Source of the DNA: Candidatus Zambryskibacteria bacterium RIFCSPLOWO2_12_FULL_39_16
GTDB lineage: Bacteria > Patescibacteriota > Minisyncoccia > Phycocordibacterales > WO2-35-19
Reading direction: 5' to 3'
DNA length: 37,797 nt
Assembly (NCBI GenBank): GCA_001824215.1
Contig: MHWS01000002.1
Location: forward strand, 1 to 37,797
The position numbers were made by a program, and so were the translations under genes. This document shows, piece by piece, positions 19,682 to 28,238 of the stretch. The first letter of the stretch is position 1; each line of letters starts with the position of its first letter. Under the pieces are notes generated by a model, which had not been told where the DNA came from, searched no databases, and saw nothing but the letters and a program-made list of their open reading frames with translations.

Positions 19682-21505
19682 ATGTGCGGAATCATTGGAT
19701 ATTTTGGAAAAGAGGAGGCTTTACCAATTCTGGTAAATGGATTGGAAGCTCTTGAATATCGCGGATATGATTCGGCTGGTGTCGCAGTATTTTTAGAAGG
19801 TGAAGTTAAAGTCAAAAAAAGTGTCGGAAAAGTTGAAATATTAAAAAAATCACTAAAAAACAATTTTTGCTCTGGTAGTCATCTTGGTATAGGCCACACT
19901 CGCTGGGCAACGCATGGAATCCCCAATAAATCCAATGCACATCCTCACAGCGACTGTCAGGGTCGTATATTTGTTGTTCATAACGGCATAATTGAGAATT
20001 ATAAGGAGTTAAAATCGTATTTACAAAAACAAGGACATAATTTTAAATCCGAGACTGATACTGAAGTTGTTCCCCATCTTATCGAAAATTTTTTGAACAG
20101 TGGCAAAGATTTTGATATTGCACTTTTCGATACTCTTAGAATGATCAAAGGAGCATATGCTCTGGTAATAATAGATAAAGAAAATCCAAAAATTTTATAT
20201 GCCGCAAGGTTATCAAGCCCTCTGGTTATAGGTGTGGGCAAAAATGAAAATTTTTTGGCTTCAGATCCGTCTGCTTTAATAGGTAAGACAAAAAATGTTG
20301 TATATCTTAACGATGGGGAAATAGCTAAAATAAGTCAGAATGATATTAATATCATCAATCTTAAAAAGAAAAAAACTCCATACGAAATTGTTCATTTGGG
20401 ATGGGATTTAGAACAAGCTCAGAAAGGCGATTTTCCGCATTTTATGCTCAAAGAGATATTTGAAGGACCTGAGGTTGTAAGGGCTGCGTTTCGTGGCAGG
20501 ATAAAGAGCAAAGAAAATCTTGTTAAACTTGGCGGATTAGAAAAAGTTGCCGACCAACTTAAAGAAGTAAAAAGATTATTAATACTGGCTTGTGGTACAT
20601 CTTATTATGCTGGTCTTGTGGGAGAATATCTTTTTGAAGAGATTTCAAGATTACCCACAGAGACACACTTTGCTTCGGAATTTCGTTATCGCGATGAACC
20701 CTTTGATAAAAATACGGCAGTTATAGCAATTTCCCAATCAGGAGAGACAGCCGATACTCTGGCAGCTATCCAAAAAGCAAAAAAACACGGTTTAATGACG
20801 CTTGGCATTGTAAATACAGTTGGTTCAACCGTTGCAAGGGAAACAGATGCTGGTGTTTATAATCACGCTGGTCCAGAAATTGGGGTAGCGTCAACCAAGG
20901 CATTTCTATCGCAATTGACGGTTCTTATTATGATGGCAGTTTATCTCTCAAAAAATAAAAATTCTTCAAAAAAATTATTGGAAGAACTTGAAAAAATTCC
21001 AAAAAAAATAGAAATAATTTTGGCTCAATCTGCTAAATTGGAGAAACTGGCAGAAAAATACAAGAATTATAAAAATTTTCTTTTTCTTGGACGGCGATAC
21101 AACTACCCGGTAGCTTTGGAGGGAGCTCTTAAACTAAAAGAAATATCTTATATACATGCCGAGGGTTATGGTGCCGGTGAAATGAAGCACGGTCCTATTG
21201 CGATGATTACTGAAAATTTTCCAACGATGGCTATTATTCCTCAAAATAGTGTTTCCGAAAAAATGATTTCTAATCTTGAAGAAATAAAAGCAAGGAAGGG
21301 ACCAATATTTGCGATTACAACGGAGGAAAATAAAGAGATTTCCTCATTAACCAAAGATATTTTTTATATACCAAAAACAATAGAACCGCTTGAACCTCTT
21401 TTGACTATTGTTCCACTTCAGCTTTTTGCTTACTACATTGGGACCAAAAAAGGATTTGATGTAGACAAACCAAGAAACTTAGCTAAATCCGTAACCGTTG
21501 AATGA
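19682..21505 (+). CDS. glmS: Glutamine--fructose-6-phosphate aminotransferase
   Basis: N-terminal MCGIIGYFG; 'LACGTSYYAGLVGEY', 'ISQSGETADTLAA'; C-terminal 'DVDKPRNLAKSVTVE'. Confidence 0.98.
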   Translation: MCGIIGYFGKEEALPILVNGLEALEYRGYDSAGVAVFLEGEVKVKKSVGKVEILKKSLKNNFCSGSHLGIGHTRWATHGIPNKSNAHPHSDCQGRIFVVHNGIIENYKELKSYLQKQGHNFKSETDTEVVPHLIENFLNSGKDFDIALFDTLRMIKGAYALVIIDKENPKILYAARLSSPLVIGVGKNENFLASDPSALIGKTKNVVYLNDGEIAKISQNDINIINLKKKKTPYEIVHLGWDLEQAQKGDFPHFMLKEIFEGPEVVRAAFRGRIKSKENLVKLGGLEKVADQLKEVKRLLILACGTSYYAGLVGEYLFEEISRLPTETHFASEFRYRDEPFDKNTAVIAISQSGETADTLAAIQKAKKHGLMTLGIVNTVGSTVARETDAGVYNHAGPEIGVASTKAFLSQLTVLIMMAVYLSKNKNSSKKLLEELEKIPKKIEIILAQSAKLEKLAEKYKNYKNFLFLGRRYNYPVALEGALKLKEISYIHAEGYGAGEMKHGPIAMITENFPTMAIIPQNSVSEKMISNLEEIKARKGPIFAITTEENKEISSLTKDIFYIPKTIEPLEPLLTIVPLQLFAYYIGTKKGFDVDKPRNLAKSVTVE

Positions 21506-21542
21506 GACACTATTTATTTATCTCAATAACGATTTTGCCATT

Positions 21543-22382
21543 TTATTTTCCGTAAACTCCTTTTAGCAAATCAAGATCTTTTTTACTTTTCTGGAGGAGA
21601 GACTTATTTGTCTCTTCCATACTTTTAATTACATTTATTCCATTCTTATCCCTCACAACCTTACTATATGTGAGGCTCAATGCCGCCATATCTTTTATAA
21701 AACAGTGTCCACCGGCCCCTCGGCCACTTTTATGAACAGGCGAAGCATATCTGTTAGGTATAAGCGGGTCAGCTTTTAGAGCATCCTCGACATTTTTCCA
21801 GTTTGCTTTGAGTTTGTTCGCTAAATCATACATAAGATTGAAAAATATAATTTGAGTGTAGCCACTGCAATTATGGGAATATTTTATTAGTTCAGCTTCA
21901 TCACTGGATACTATTTTGCTAAACGGTGCTTTTGGCAATATAGAACGAACTAACCTCGCTGCTTTTTTGTGTTTGGATGTGTTTTGGGCAATACCAACAA
22001 TATTCATAAAAGGATGTGCTGCATCAAAAGCGGCTGTTGCTTCACTTAGAAATTCCGGAGAATACATAATGGTACGATTAGAGAATTCTTTTTGAAATTT
22101 CTTTGTAAGACCGGGTAGTATGGTAGATTTTAAGACAATAATTGAACCAACTCGAGTTAGTGGTATGACTTTTTTGATAATACTGGCATCGTAGCCTTTT
22201 GGGGTTGTTGGAGTAGGCACTGCAATAAAAACAACATCACATTTTTTGATTGAATCTTTATTAATATCATATGGCTTTTCTTTTGCATACCGAATGACTC
22301 TGTGACCACGAGCTTCAAAATCATCGGCATAATTTTTACCAATGTATCCTTGGCCAATAAACCCGATTTGAATTTTATGCAT
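21543..22382 (-). CDS. UDP-glucose/GDP-mannose dehydrogenase-family protein, short form
   Basis: GQGYIGKNYADDF Rossmann motif, 'VPTPTTPKGYD', 'GAGGHCFIKD' with catalytic Cys; no C-terminal UDP-binding domain. Confidence 0.8.
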   Translation of the reverse strand: MHKIQIGFIGQGYIGKNYADDFEARGHRVIRYAKEKPYDINKDSIKKCDVVFIAVPTPTTPKGYDASIIKKVIPLTRVGSIIVLKSTILPGLTKKFQKEFSNRTIMYSPEFLSEATAAFDAAHPFMNIVGIAQNTSKHKKAARLVRSILPKAPFSKIVSSDEAELIKYSHNCSGYTQIIFFNLMYDLANKLKANWKNVEDALKADPLIPNRYASPVHKSGRGAGGHCFIKDMAALSLTYSKVVRDKNGINVIKSMEETNKSLLQKSKKDLDLLKGVYGK

Positions 22383-22387
22383 ATATT

Positions 22388-22468
22388 TGTGCCGGAGGAG
22401 AGACTTGAACTCTCACCCCTTGCGAGACACGATTTTGAGTCGTGCGCGTCTACCATTCCGCCACTCCG
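22388..22468 (-). tRNA. tRNA-Leu (anticodon CAA)
   Basis: GCCGGAG/CTCCGGC acceptor, loop CTCAAAA, long variable arm. Confidence 0.95.
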
Positions 22469-22500
22469 GCATCGCCTTGCCAAAGCTTTACGCGTAGGCA
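22468..22500 (-). repeat. Intergenic palindrome-family relic (copy C)
   Basis: GCATCGCCTTGC shared exactly with copy B (plus strand), abutting the 5' end of tRNA-Leu. Confidence 0.55.
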
Positions 22501-22549
22501 GGCATGAAGTAGAATATACCTTAAATATCCACCAAAATCAAAATATTCA

Positions 22550-22567
22550 TCCCTGCCTGCGCAGGCA
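22550..22567. repeat. Perfect 18-bp palindrome
   Basis: CCTGCCTGCGCAGGCAGG between tRNA-Leu and parB. Confidence 0.8.
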
Positions 22568-22604
22568 GGTTTTATTTTTGGTATGTTTAATGTAAAATAT
22601 AACC

Positions 22605-23615
22605 ATGCCCAATACTTCAAATTTTTATCAAGATTCCATATTTTGGGTTGATGTAAATAAGATAAAGCCAAACCCATTTCAGCCAAGGCACGAATTTGAT
22701 GAAGACTCTATGAGAGCCTTAGCTGACTCTATAAAGCAATACGGAGTACTTCAAGCACTGGTGGTGACACGAAAAGAAATTATTAAAGATGATGGTTTGG
22801 GTGTGGAGTACGAGCTTATAGCCGGAGAGCGTCGTTTGCGAGCTTCAAAGATAGCTGGTCTCTCTCAAGTACCGGTAATCATCAGGGTGGGAGAAGGAGA
22901 TGACAACAAAGACGACCTTATGAAGTTAGAGCTTGCCATTATTGAAAATGTCCAAAGAGAAGATTTGAATCCGGTAGAAAGGGCCAGAGCATTCAAAAAG
23001 TTGACAGAGCAATTTGGATTCAAACATCATCAAATAGCCCAAAAAATCGGCAAGAGCAGAGTTTATGTAAGCAACACTATGCGCATTTTGGACTTGCCTG
23101 AAGAAATTTTGATTGCTGTTTCGGAAGGTAAAATAAACGAAGGCCATACCAGACCTTTGCTTATGCTTATAGACAGGCCAGAAGAGCAGAGAGTGCTTTT
23201 CCAAGATATTATTTTGCGAAAAATGAACGTGCGCGATGCCGAGCTTGCCGCCAGAAAAATCGCCATAGAAAGAGTCAGAAAGTTTAATGCTTCGGTTGAT
23301 CCGGAAATTTGCGCGCTTGAAGAGAAGTTTACCGAGTCACTAGGTACTAGAGTAAAGATAGAAAAAAAGGAAAACGGCAGCAAACTTATAATTGAATTTT
23401 TTTCAAATAACGATTTGGAAGATATCTTGAATATGCTTAAAAATGGAAGTCCGAGTGCTGAAGAAGCCGCCTCCGCTGGGGGCTCCCAACTTCGTCAAGA
23501 CTACGATGGGCAAGCCAGCGCGCCAATGGATGACAGGACTCCGGAAGAAATCAAAAAAGCCGACGATACTCCAATTGAAGAAGACCTATATTCAATCAAA
23601 AACTTTAGTATCTGA
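22605..23615 (+). CDS. parB: Chromosome partitioning protein ParB
   Basis: 'IKPNPFQPRHEFDEDSMRALADSIKQYGVLQALVV', 'YELIAGERRLRASKIAGL', 'VQREDLNPVERARAF', HTH. Confidence 0.96.
   Translation: MPNTSNFYQDSIFWVDVNKIKPNPFQPRHEFDEDSMRALADSIKQYGVLQALVVTRKEIIKDDGLGVEYELIAGERRLRASKIAGLSQVPVIIRVGEGDDNKDDLMKLELAIIENVQREDLNPVERARAFKKLTEQFGFKHHQIAQKIGKSRVYVSNTMRILDLPEEILIAVSEGKINEGHTRPLLMLIDRPEEQRVLFQDIILRKMNVRDAELAARKIAIERVRKFNASVDPEICALEEKFTESLGTRVKIEKKENGSKLIIEFFSNNDLEDILNMLKNGSPSAEEAASAGGSQLRQDYDGQASAPMDDRTPEEIKKADDTPIEEDLYSIKNFSI
23485..23515 (+). repeat. In-frame palindromic repeat copy E inside parB (encodes QLRQDYDGQA)
   Basis: CCCAACTTCGTCAAGACTACGATGGGCAAGC; CCCA..TCGT..ACGA.TGGG hairpin. Confidence 0.7.
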
Positions 23616-23616
23616 T

Positions 23617-24999
23617 TTATAAATTTTTTATATGTTTTTTGGCGAAGGTGGTTTTGACGTGTTCAAGCCACTTGCGGTTTGGTCTGGCGTTTTTGCTGGT
23701 TATGATTTCTACTATTTCGCCGCCTTTTAGAATGGTACTAATAGGTGAAAGTTTTCCGTTAATTTTCACTCCTGACATTTTATTGCCAATATCGGTATGG
23801 ATACTGTAAGCAAAATCAATGGCAGAAGAGCCGGTAGGCAAATCAATCACATCTCCTTTTGGTGTGAATATAAATATTCTTTCACTTAAAAAATCTTTTT
23901 TTATATCGCTTACAGAGTAGGGAAGCATGGCGTCTATCCAATGTATTATTTGCTTCTTATTTTTCTCTCCTTCTTTATAAAGAGAATGTGAGGCAACCCC
24001 GTACTCCGCTTCCTTGTGCATTTCTTTTGTTCGTATTTGTATTTCCACCAAATCCCCATCTCCAGTAAAGACGGTAGTATGAAGGCTTTGGTAACCATTG
24101 AATTTTGGGAAAGCTATATAATCTTTGATTCTGCCTGGCAGAGGTTTCCGTGTCGCATGTATGATGCCGAGCAATTTGTAACAATCTTCTGTTTTTTCAA
24201 CGATGATCCTCATTGCCATTAGGTCATATATTTTATCAATGTCTTTTTTACTTTTCAGATATTTTTTGTAAAGACTATATAAACCTTTAACTCTGTAATC
24301 AGAATGAAAATTAATGAAACCGGATTTTGCCAATTCTTTCATGACTGATTTTCTGAATTTTTCCAAATTTTCCAATTTTTCATCATAACTTTTTTTGAAT
24401 ATGGAAGATATTTCGTCATAACCCTCTTTGTGGGCAAAAGGAAAAGATAAGTCTTCTAATTCGCGGGAAAGCTTTCTGATACCTAACCGGTTGGCGATAG
24501 AAGCATAGATTTCTAATGTTTCCATGGCTATACGTTTCTGTTTTTCCGGTGGAACAAAAGACAAGGTTTGCATGTTATGCAGCCTGTCACAAAGTTTTAC
24601 AATTAACACTCTCAAATCTTTTGAAGTAGCCAACAATAACTTACGCAGAGATTCGTTGTGGCGATCCGCCCCGTGGTATTTGAGTGTGCCAAGTTTAGAG
24701 ACTCCTTCAACTATAAATAATATTTCTTTGCCAAATTTTTTCTCAATTATTTGGGCGTCTATTTTTGTTTCTTCCAAAATATCATGTAAGAAGCCCGCGG
24801 CTACCGATACTGGGTCCATACCAAGTTCAGCTATGTTTTTAGCGGTCTCATATAAATGATTAAAATACAGCTCGCCGCTGTTTCTTTTTTGCTCCCCATG
24901 AGCTACTTTAGCAAAATCGTAAGCTTTTCTGATAAGCTCTTTTTCTTCTTCGCTTGCTTTCGTCAGAAGCGATATTATCTTTTCTACATCATTTTCCAT
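23617..24999 (-). CDS. RelA/SpoT-family (p)ppGpp synthetase/hydrolase (HD, synthetase, TGS)
   Basis: 'FLHDILEET', 'DLMAMRIIVE', 'PKFNGYQSLHTTV', TGS 'IFIFTPKGDVIDLPTGSSAIDFAYSIHTDIG'; start at MENDVEK preferred over ORF-track 25062. Confidence 0.95.
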   Translation of the reverse strand: MENDVEKIISLLTKASEEEKELIRKAYDFAKVAHGEQKRNSGELYFNHLYETAKNIAELGMDPVSVAAGFLHDILEETKIDAQIIEKKFGKEILFIVEGVSKLGTLKYHGADRHNESLRKLLLATSKDLRVLIVKLCDRLHNMQTLSFVPPEKQKRIAMETLEIYASIANRLGIRKLSRELEDLSFPFAHKEGYDEISSIFKKSYDEKLENLEKFRKSVMKELAKSGFINFHSDYRVKGLYSLYKKYLKSKKDIDKIYDLMAMRIIVEKTEDCYKLLGIIHATRKPLPGRIKDYIAFPKFNGYQSLHTTVFTGDGDLVEIQIRTKEMHKEAEYGVASHSLYKEGEKNKKQIIHWIDAMLPYSVSDIKKDFLSERIFIFTPKGDVIDLPTGSSAIDFAYSIHTDIGNKMSGVKINGKLSPISTILKGGEIVEIITSKNARPNRKWLEHVKTTFAKKHIKNL

Positions 25000-25021
25000 G
25001 ACGCAAAATATAGCATAATTT

Positions 25022-27268
25022 TTACTTTTTATTTTTCCCGCCCGCATCGCCTTGCGAAGCATGGCGGGCAGGCCATCGCCCTCGGCGACCTACTTTTTTG
25101 GGTTCTTTCAAAATTTCGAGGGCGCGCTCAAAAGTAATATCATAAACATCATCTTGTTTAAGAGAACGGAAATCTTTTTGATGCACTATGTAAGGACCGA
25201 AGCGACCAATATTAGCGCTTATCATTTCTTTGGTCTCCGGGTGCGACCCGAGCTCTCTTGGTAGACTCAAATATTTTAAAGCTTCTTCTAGGGTTACACT
25301 TTTTGGGTCTTTTTCTTTTGGTATTGAAGACCTTCTTGGTTTTTTATTTTTTTCATCTTTGACTCCAAGTTGTACATAAGGTCCAAATCTTCCATCCATA
25401 ACAAAGACCGAAAGTCCGGTTGCTGTGTCAACCCCGATTGCTTCCGCCTCCTTTATTTCGGAGCCATCTATGTTTCTCATGCCTTTGCATTTAGGAAATT
25501 TCTCGCAGCTTAAAAACTTACCGCTCCGGCCGAGTTTAATTATCATATCTCCACCGCAAACAGGACATTTAAATTTGGGGTCAGCATCTCCAAGATTGGT
25601 CAGTTTGGCTGTCTTTTCTTTTTCTTTTACATCTTTTGAGAATGGTTTGTAAAATTCTCGCAGAGTCGGTTCATACTCTCTCTTACCGTCTGCGATTTGG
25701 TCAAGCTCATCTTCCATCTCGGCCGTGAAAGTATCACTGATATAGTTTCCAAAATTATTTTCCAAAAATGTAGAAACCACATCACCGGTATCAGTCGGTT
25801 TGAGTGTCCGCCCGTCTTTTTCAACATAACCTCTCTCCACAATAGTATTAATGATAGAGGCGTAAGTAGAAGGCCTGCCGATGCCTCGTTTTTCAAGTTC
25901 TTTAATAAGCCCGGCCTCACTATATCTATTTGGCGGCTCCGTTTGTTTTTCTTCATTAGTTAGATTAAATAGAGATAACGGGTCGCTTGCTTTGACTTTT
26001 GGAAGCAAAACATCTTCGCCTTTGGCGGCAGGGTCAGCTAAAAGCCAGCCGCTTTTTATTACTCGCGAGCCATTGGCGAAAAAATCCGGTATGGATTTTC
26101 TGGCTCCGACCGGAGCGTCGGAGCCAGAAACTTCAGCAACAATTTTAGTCCGCATCATTTCGGCGTCTTTCATTTGGCTAGCGACCGCTCTTTGCCAAAT
26201 CAAGCCGTATAACTTTTTTTGGTCATCGTTTGCGCCAACACTTTCTTTATTAAAATGAGTAGGACGGATAGCTCCATGTGCTTCCTGCGCATTTTTTGAT
26301 TTTGTTTTATAAACGCGCGGCTGATGGAGATCTTTGCCGAATTTACTTTCCACAACACCTTTGATTTGTCCCAGAGCTACTTCGGCCATATTCAAACTGT
26401 CGGTGCGCATATAAGTAATGTGCCCGGCTTCATAAAGTTTTTGAGCGACCATCATAGTGCGCTTGGGAGAAAAACCAAACCGAGTAGAAGCTGTTTGCTG
26501 CAAGGTAGAAGTTGTAAATGGCGGTTTTGGCGCTCTCTTTGCTTCAGTTTCCACCACTTCTTTGACAGACCAACTTCCTTCTTTAGCGGTATTATAAATT
26601 TTATCAGCCTCAACTTTTGTTTTAGGTTCCTCTTCGCAAAAGGCAGTGAAATGTTCTTTGACGCTTGTTTCCAAATCTGCGGAAATGACAAAAAATGTTT
26701 CAGGTTTGAAACTTCTAATTTCCCTTTCTCTTTCCATGAGTATCCGCAAAGCGGGGGACTGGACTCTGCCGGCTGAAAGCCCATATCTCACTTTTTTCCA
26801 AATTAAACCGGAGAGGTCGTAGCCCACTAGCCTATCCAGCACCCTTCTAGCTTCTTGAGCCTTCCTCAAATTCTGGTCGATACTTCTGGGATGCTCAAGA
26901 GCTTCTTCAATAGCTTCTTTGGTGATCTCTTGATAAGTGACTCTGCTTATTTTAAGATCTTTAATTTTTGATTTTTTGATTTCTTCGACAATATGCCAAG
27001 CTATAGCTTCGCCTTCTCGGTCGGGGTCTGTCGCCAATATCACCTCATCCGCTCGGCTGGCCAGTCTTTTTATTTCTTCCATCACTTTTTCTTTGCCTTT
27101 TGAAATTTCATAATGGGGAATAAAGCCACCTTCTATATCGATGGCCTTTTTGTTTGATTTTGGCAAATCACGGATGTGTCCGATACTGGCCACTACTTCA
27201 TAATCGCTTCCTATATATTTGCCGATTGTCTTTGCTTTTGCCGGCGATTCTACTATTAAAAGCTTCAT
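25022..27268 (-). CDS. topA: DNA topoisomerase I with two in-frame palindromic inserts
   Basis: 'MKLLIVESPAKAKTI', 'ATDPDREGEAIAWHI', 'YMRTDS', 4-Cys zinc finger 'CPVCGGDMIIKLGRSGKFLSCEKFPKC'. Confidence 0.98.
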   Translation of the reverse strand: MKLLIVESPAKAKTIGKYIGSDYEVVASIGHIRDLPKSNKKAIDIEGGFIPHYEISKGKEKVMEEIKRLASRADEVILATDPDREGEAIAWHIVEEIKKSKIKDLKISRVTYQEITKEAIEEALEHPRSIDQNLRKAQEARRVLDRLVGYDLSGLIWKKVRYGLSAGRVQSPALRILMEREREIRSFKPETFFVISADLETSVKEHFTAFCEEEPKTKVEADKIYNTAKEGSWSVKEVVETEAKRAPKPPFTTSTLQQTASTRFGFSPKRTMMVAQKLYEAGHITYMRTDSLNMAEVALGQIKGVVESKFGKDLHQPRVYKTKSKNAQEAHGAIRPTHFNKESVGANDDQKKLYGLIWQRAVASQMKDAEMMRTKIVAEVSGSDAPVGARKSIPDFFANGSRVIKSGWLLADPAAKGEDVLLPKVKASDPLSLFNLTNEEKQTEPPNRYSEAGLIKELEKRGIGRPSTYASIINTIVERGYVEKDGRTLKPTDTGDVVSTFLENNFGNYISDTFTAEMEDELDQIADGKREYEPTLREFYKPFSKDVKEKEKTAKLTNLGDADPKFKCPVCGGDMIIKLGRSGKFLSCEKFPKCKGMRNIDGSEIKEAEAIGVDTATGLSVFVMDGRFGPYVQLGVKDEKNKKPRRSSIPKEKDPKSVTLEEALKYLSLPRELGSHPETKEMISANIGRFGPYIVHQKDFRSLKQDDVYDITFERALEILKEPKKVGRRGRWPARHASQGDAGGKNKK
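25037..25072 (-). repeat. In-frame palindromic repeat copy B in the topA C-terminus (encodes PARHASQGDAGG)
   Basis: Minus strand CCTGCCCGCCATGCTTCGCAAGGCGATGCGGGCGGG; one mismatch to copy A. Confidence 0.9.
26099..26130 (-). repeat. Perfect inverted repeat inside topA
   Basis: TTCTGGCTCCGAC-CGGAGC-GTCGGAGCCAGAA, 13-bp arms. Confidence 0.85.
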
Positions 27269-27320
27269 AATAAATTAAGGATAAAGAAAAAATCTATAAT
27301 TAGCAAATTTTAATCAAAAT

Positions 27321-28202
27321 TTATGAGAGGCGGATTTCGCCGAGGGTTTCTTTTATAAGACCTTTCAGTTCTAAGAGAGAGAGGAGAGTTTGAGTTTCGC
27401 CAACGGGGATTTGATGCTCCAAATTTGCTTGCCTTAAAATCTCATCACGTGGTAGCGGTTCAACCAAAAGCTTAATGATAATCATTTCTTTTTCCGAACA
27501 ATCAAAATATTTCGTTTCGTCCCGCGAAGCTTCAGCGGAGTGGGATTCCAAATGCAAAGCTTCCAAAATATCATCACTGTCGCGGATGGGAGTAGCGCCG
27601 AGGCGGATGAGCATATGAGGCCCAGAGCTTGTGGTATTGAAAATACTTCCGGGCAAAGCCAAGACATCTCTGTTGTATTCGGTCGCTAACCTCCCAGTGA
27701 TAAGAGTGCCGGATTTTTTCTCTGCCTCTATGATTAAAGTGGCATTGCTCATACCGGCCATTATTCTGTTCCTTTGAGGAAAACTATAATAGACAGCTTT
27801 AAATTCAGGATCAAATTCATTCATAAGCATTCCGCCTCTCTCTACAATCTCTTGGGCGAGGCGAGTATGAGATTGCGGATGCAAAACTTCAAGCGAAAGG
27901 CCGGAGCCAGGCACGGCGATGGTGGGCAAATTGTTTTTAAGCGCTGCTCGATGAGCGATTGAGTCAATGCCTAAAGCAAGGCCTGAAACGATTGTTATGG
28001 GGTAACCTTTCAAACCTTCTATAAGAGTCTCTACCGCTTCTTTACCATAACTTGTGTTCTTACGGGCGCCGACAACGCAAAGAAGCTTCCGGCTCCAATC
28101 CGCCACTTTACCTGTATAAAACAATCTTTCCGGCAGTTGATTGATTTCTTCTAGGAGTGGTGGCCAATCTCTCCTTTCCAGTTTTTTGATCTTGTATGGC
28201 AT
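27321..28202 (-). CDS. dprA: DNA-processing protein DprA (start at MPYKIKKL)
   Basis: 'VVGARKNTSYGKEAVE', 'IVSGLALGIDSIAHRAAL', 'FPQRNRIMAGMSNATLIIEAEKKSGTLITGRLA'. Confidence 0.96.
   Translation of the reverse strand: MPYKIKKLERRDWPPLLEEINQLPERLFYTGKVADWSRKLLCVVGARKNTSYGKEAVETLIEGLKGYPITIVSGLALGIDSIAHRAALKNNLPTIAVPGSGLSLEVLHPQSHTRLAQEIVERGGMLMNEFDPEFKAVYYSFPQRNRIMAGMSNATLIIEAEKKSGTLITGRLATEYNRDVLALPGSIFNTTSSGPHMLIRLGATPIRDSDDILEALHLESHSAEASRDETKYFDCSEKEMIIIKLLVEPLPRDEILRQANLEHQIPVGETQTLLSLLELKGLIKETLGEIRLS
27520..27545 (-). repeat. In-frame palindromic repeat copy F inside dprA
   Basis: Coding strand TCCCACTCCGCTGAAGCTTCGCGGGA; about 21/28 match to copy D but read in a different frame. Confidence 0.65.
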
Positions 28203-28238
28203 ATTTATTTTTATTGTAGCAAATGATAATATAAGTGG

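Noticed and set aside
25000-25062. N-terminal extension of the relA/spoT ORF
   Set aside because: Encoded over the topA end and the palindrome; internal ATG (MENDVEK) fits better
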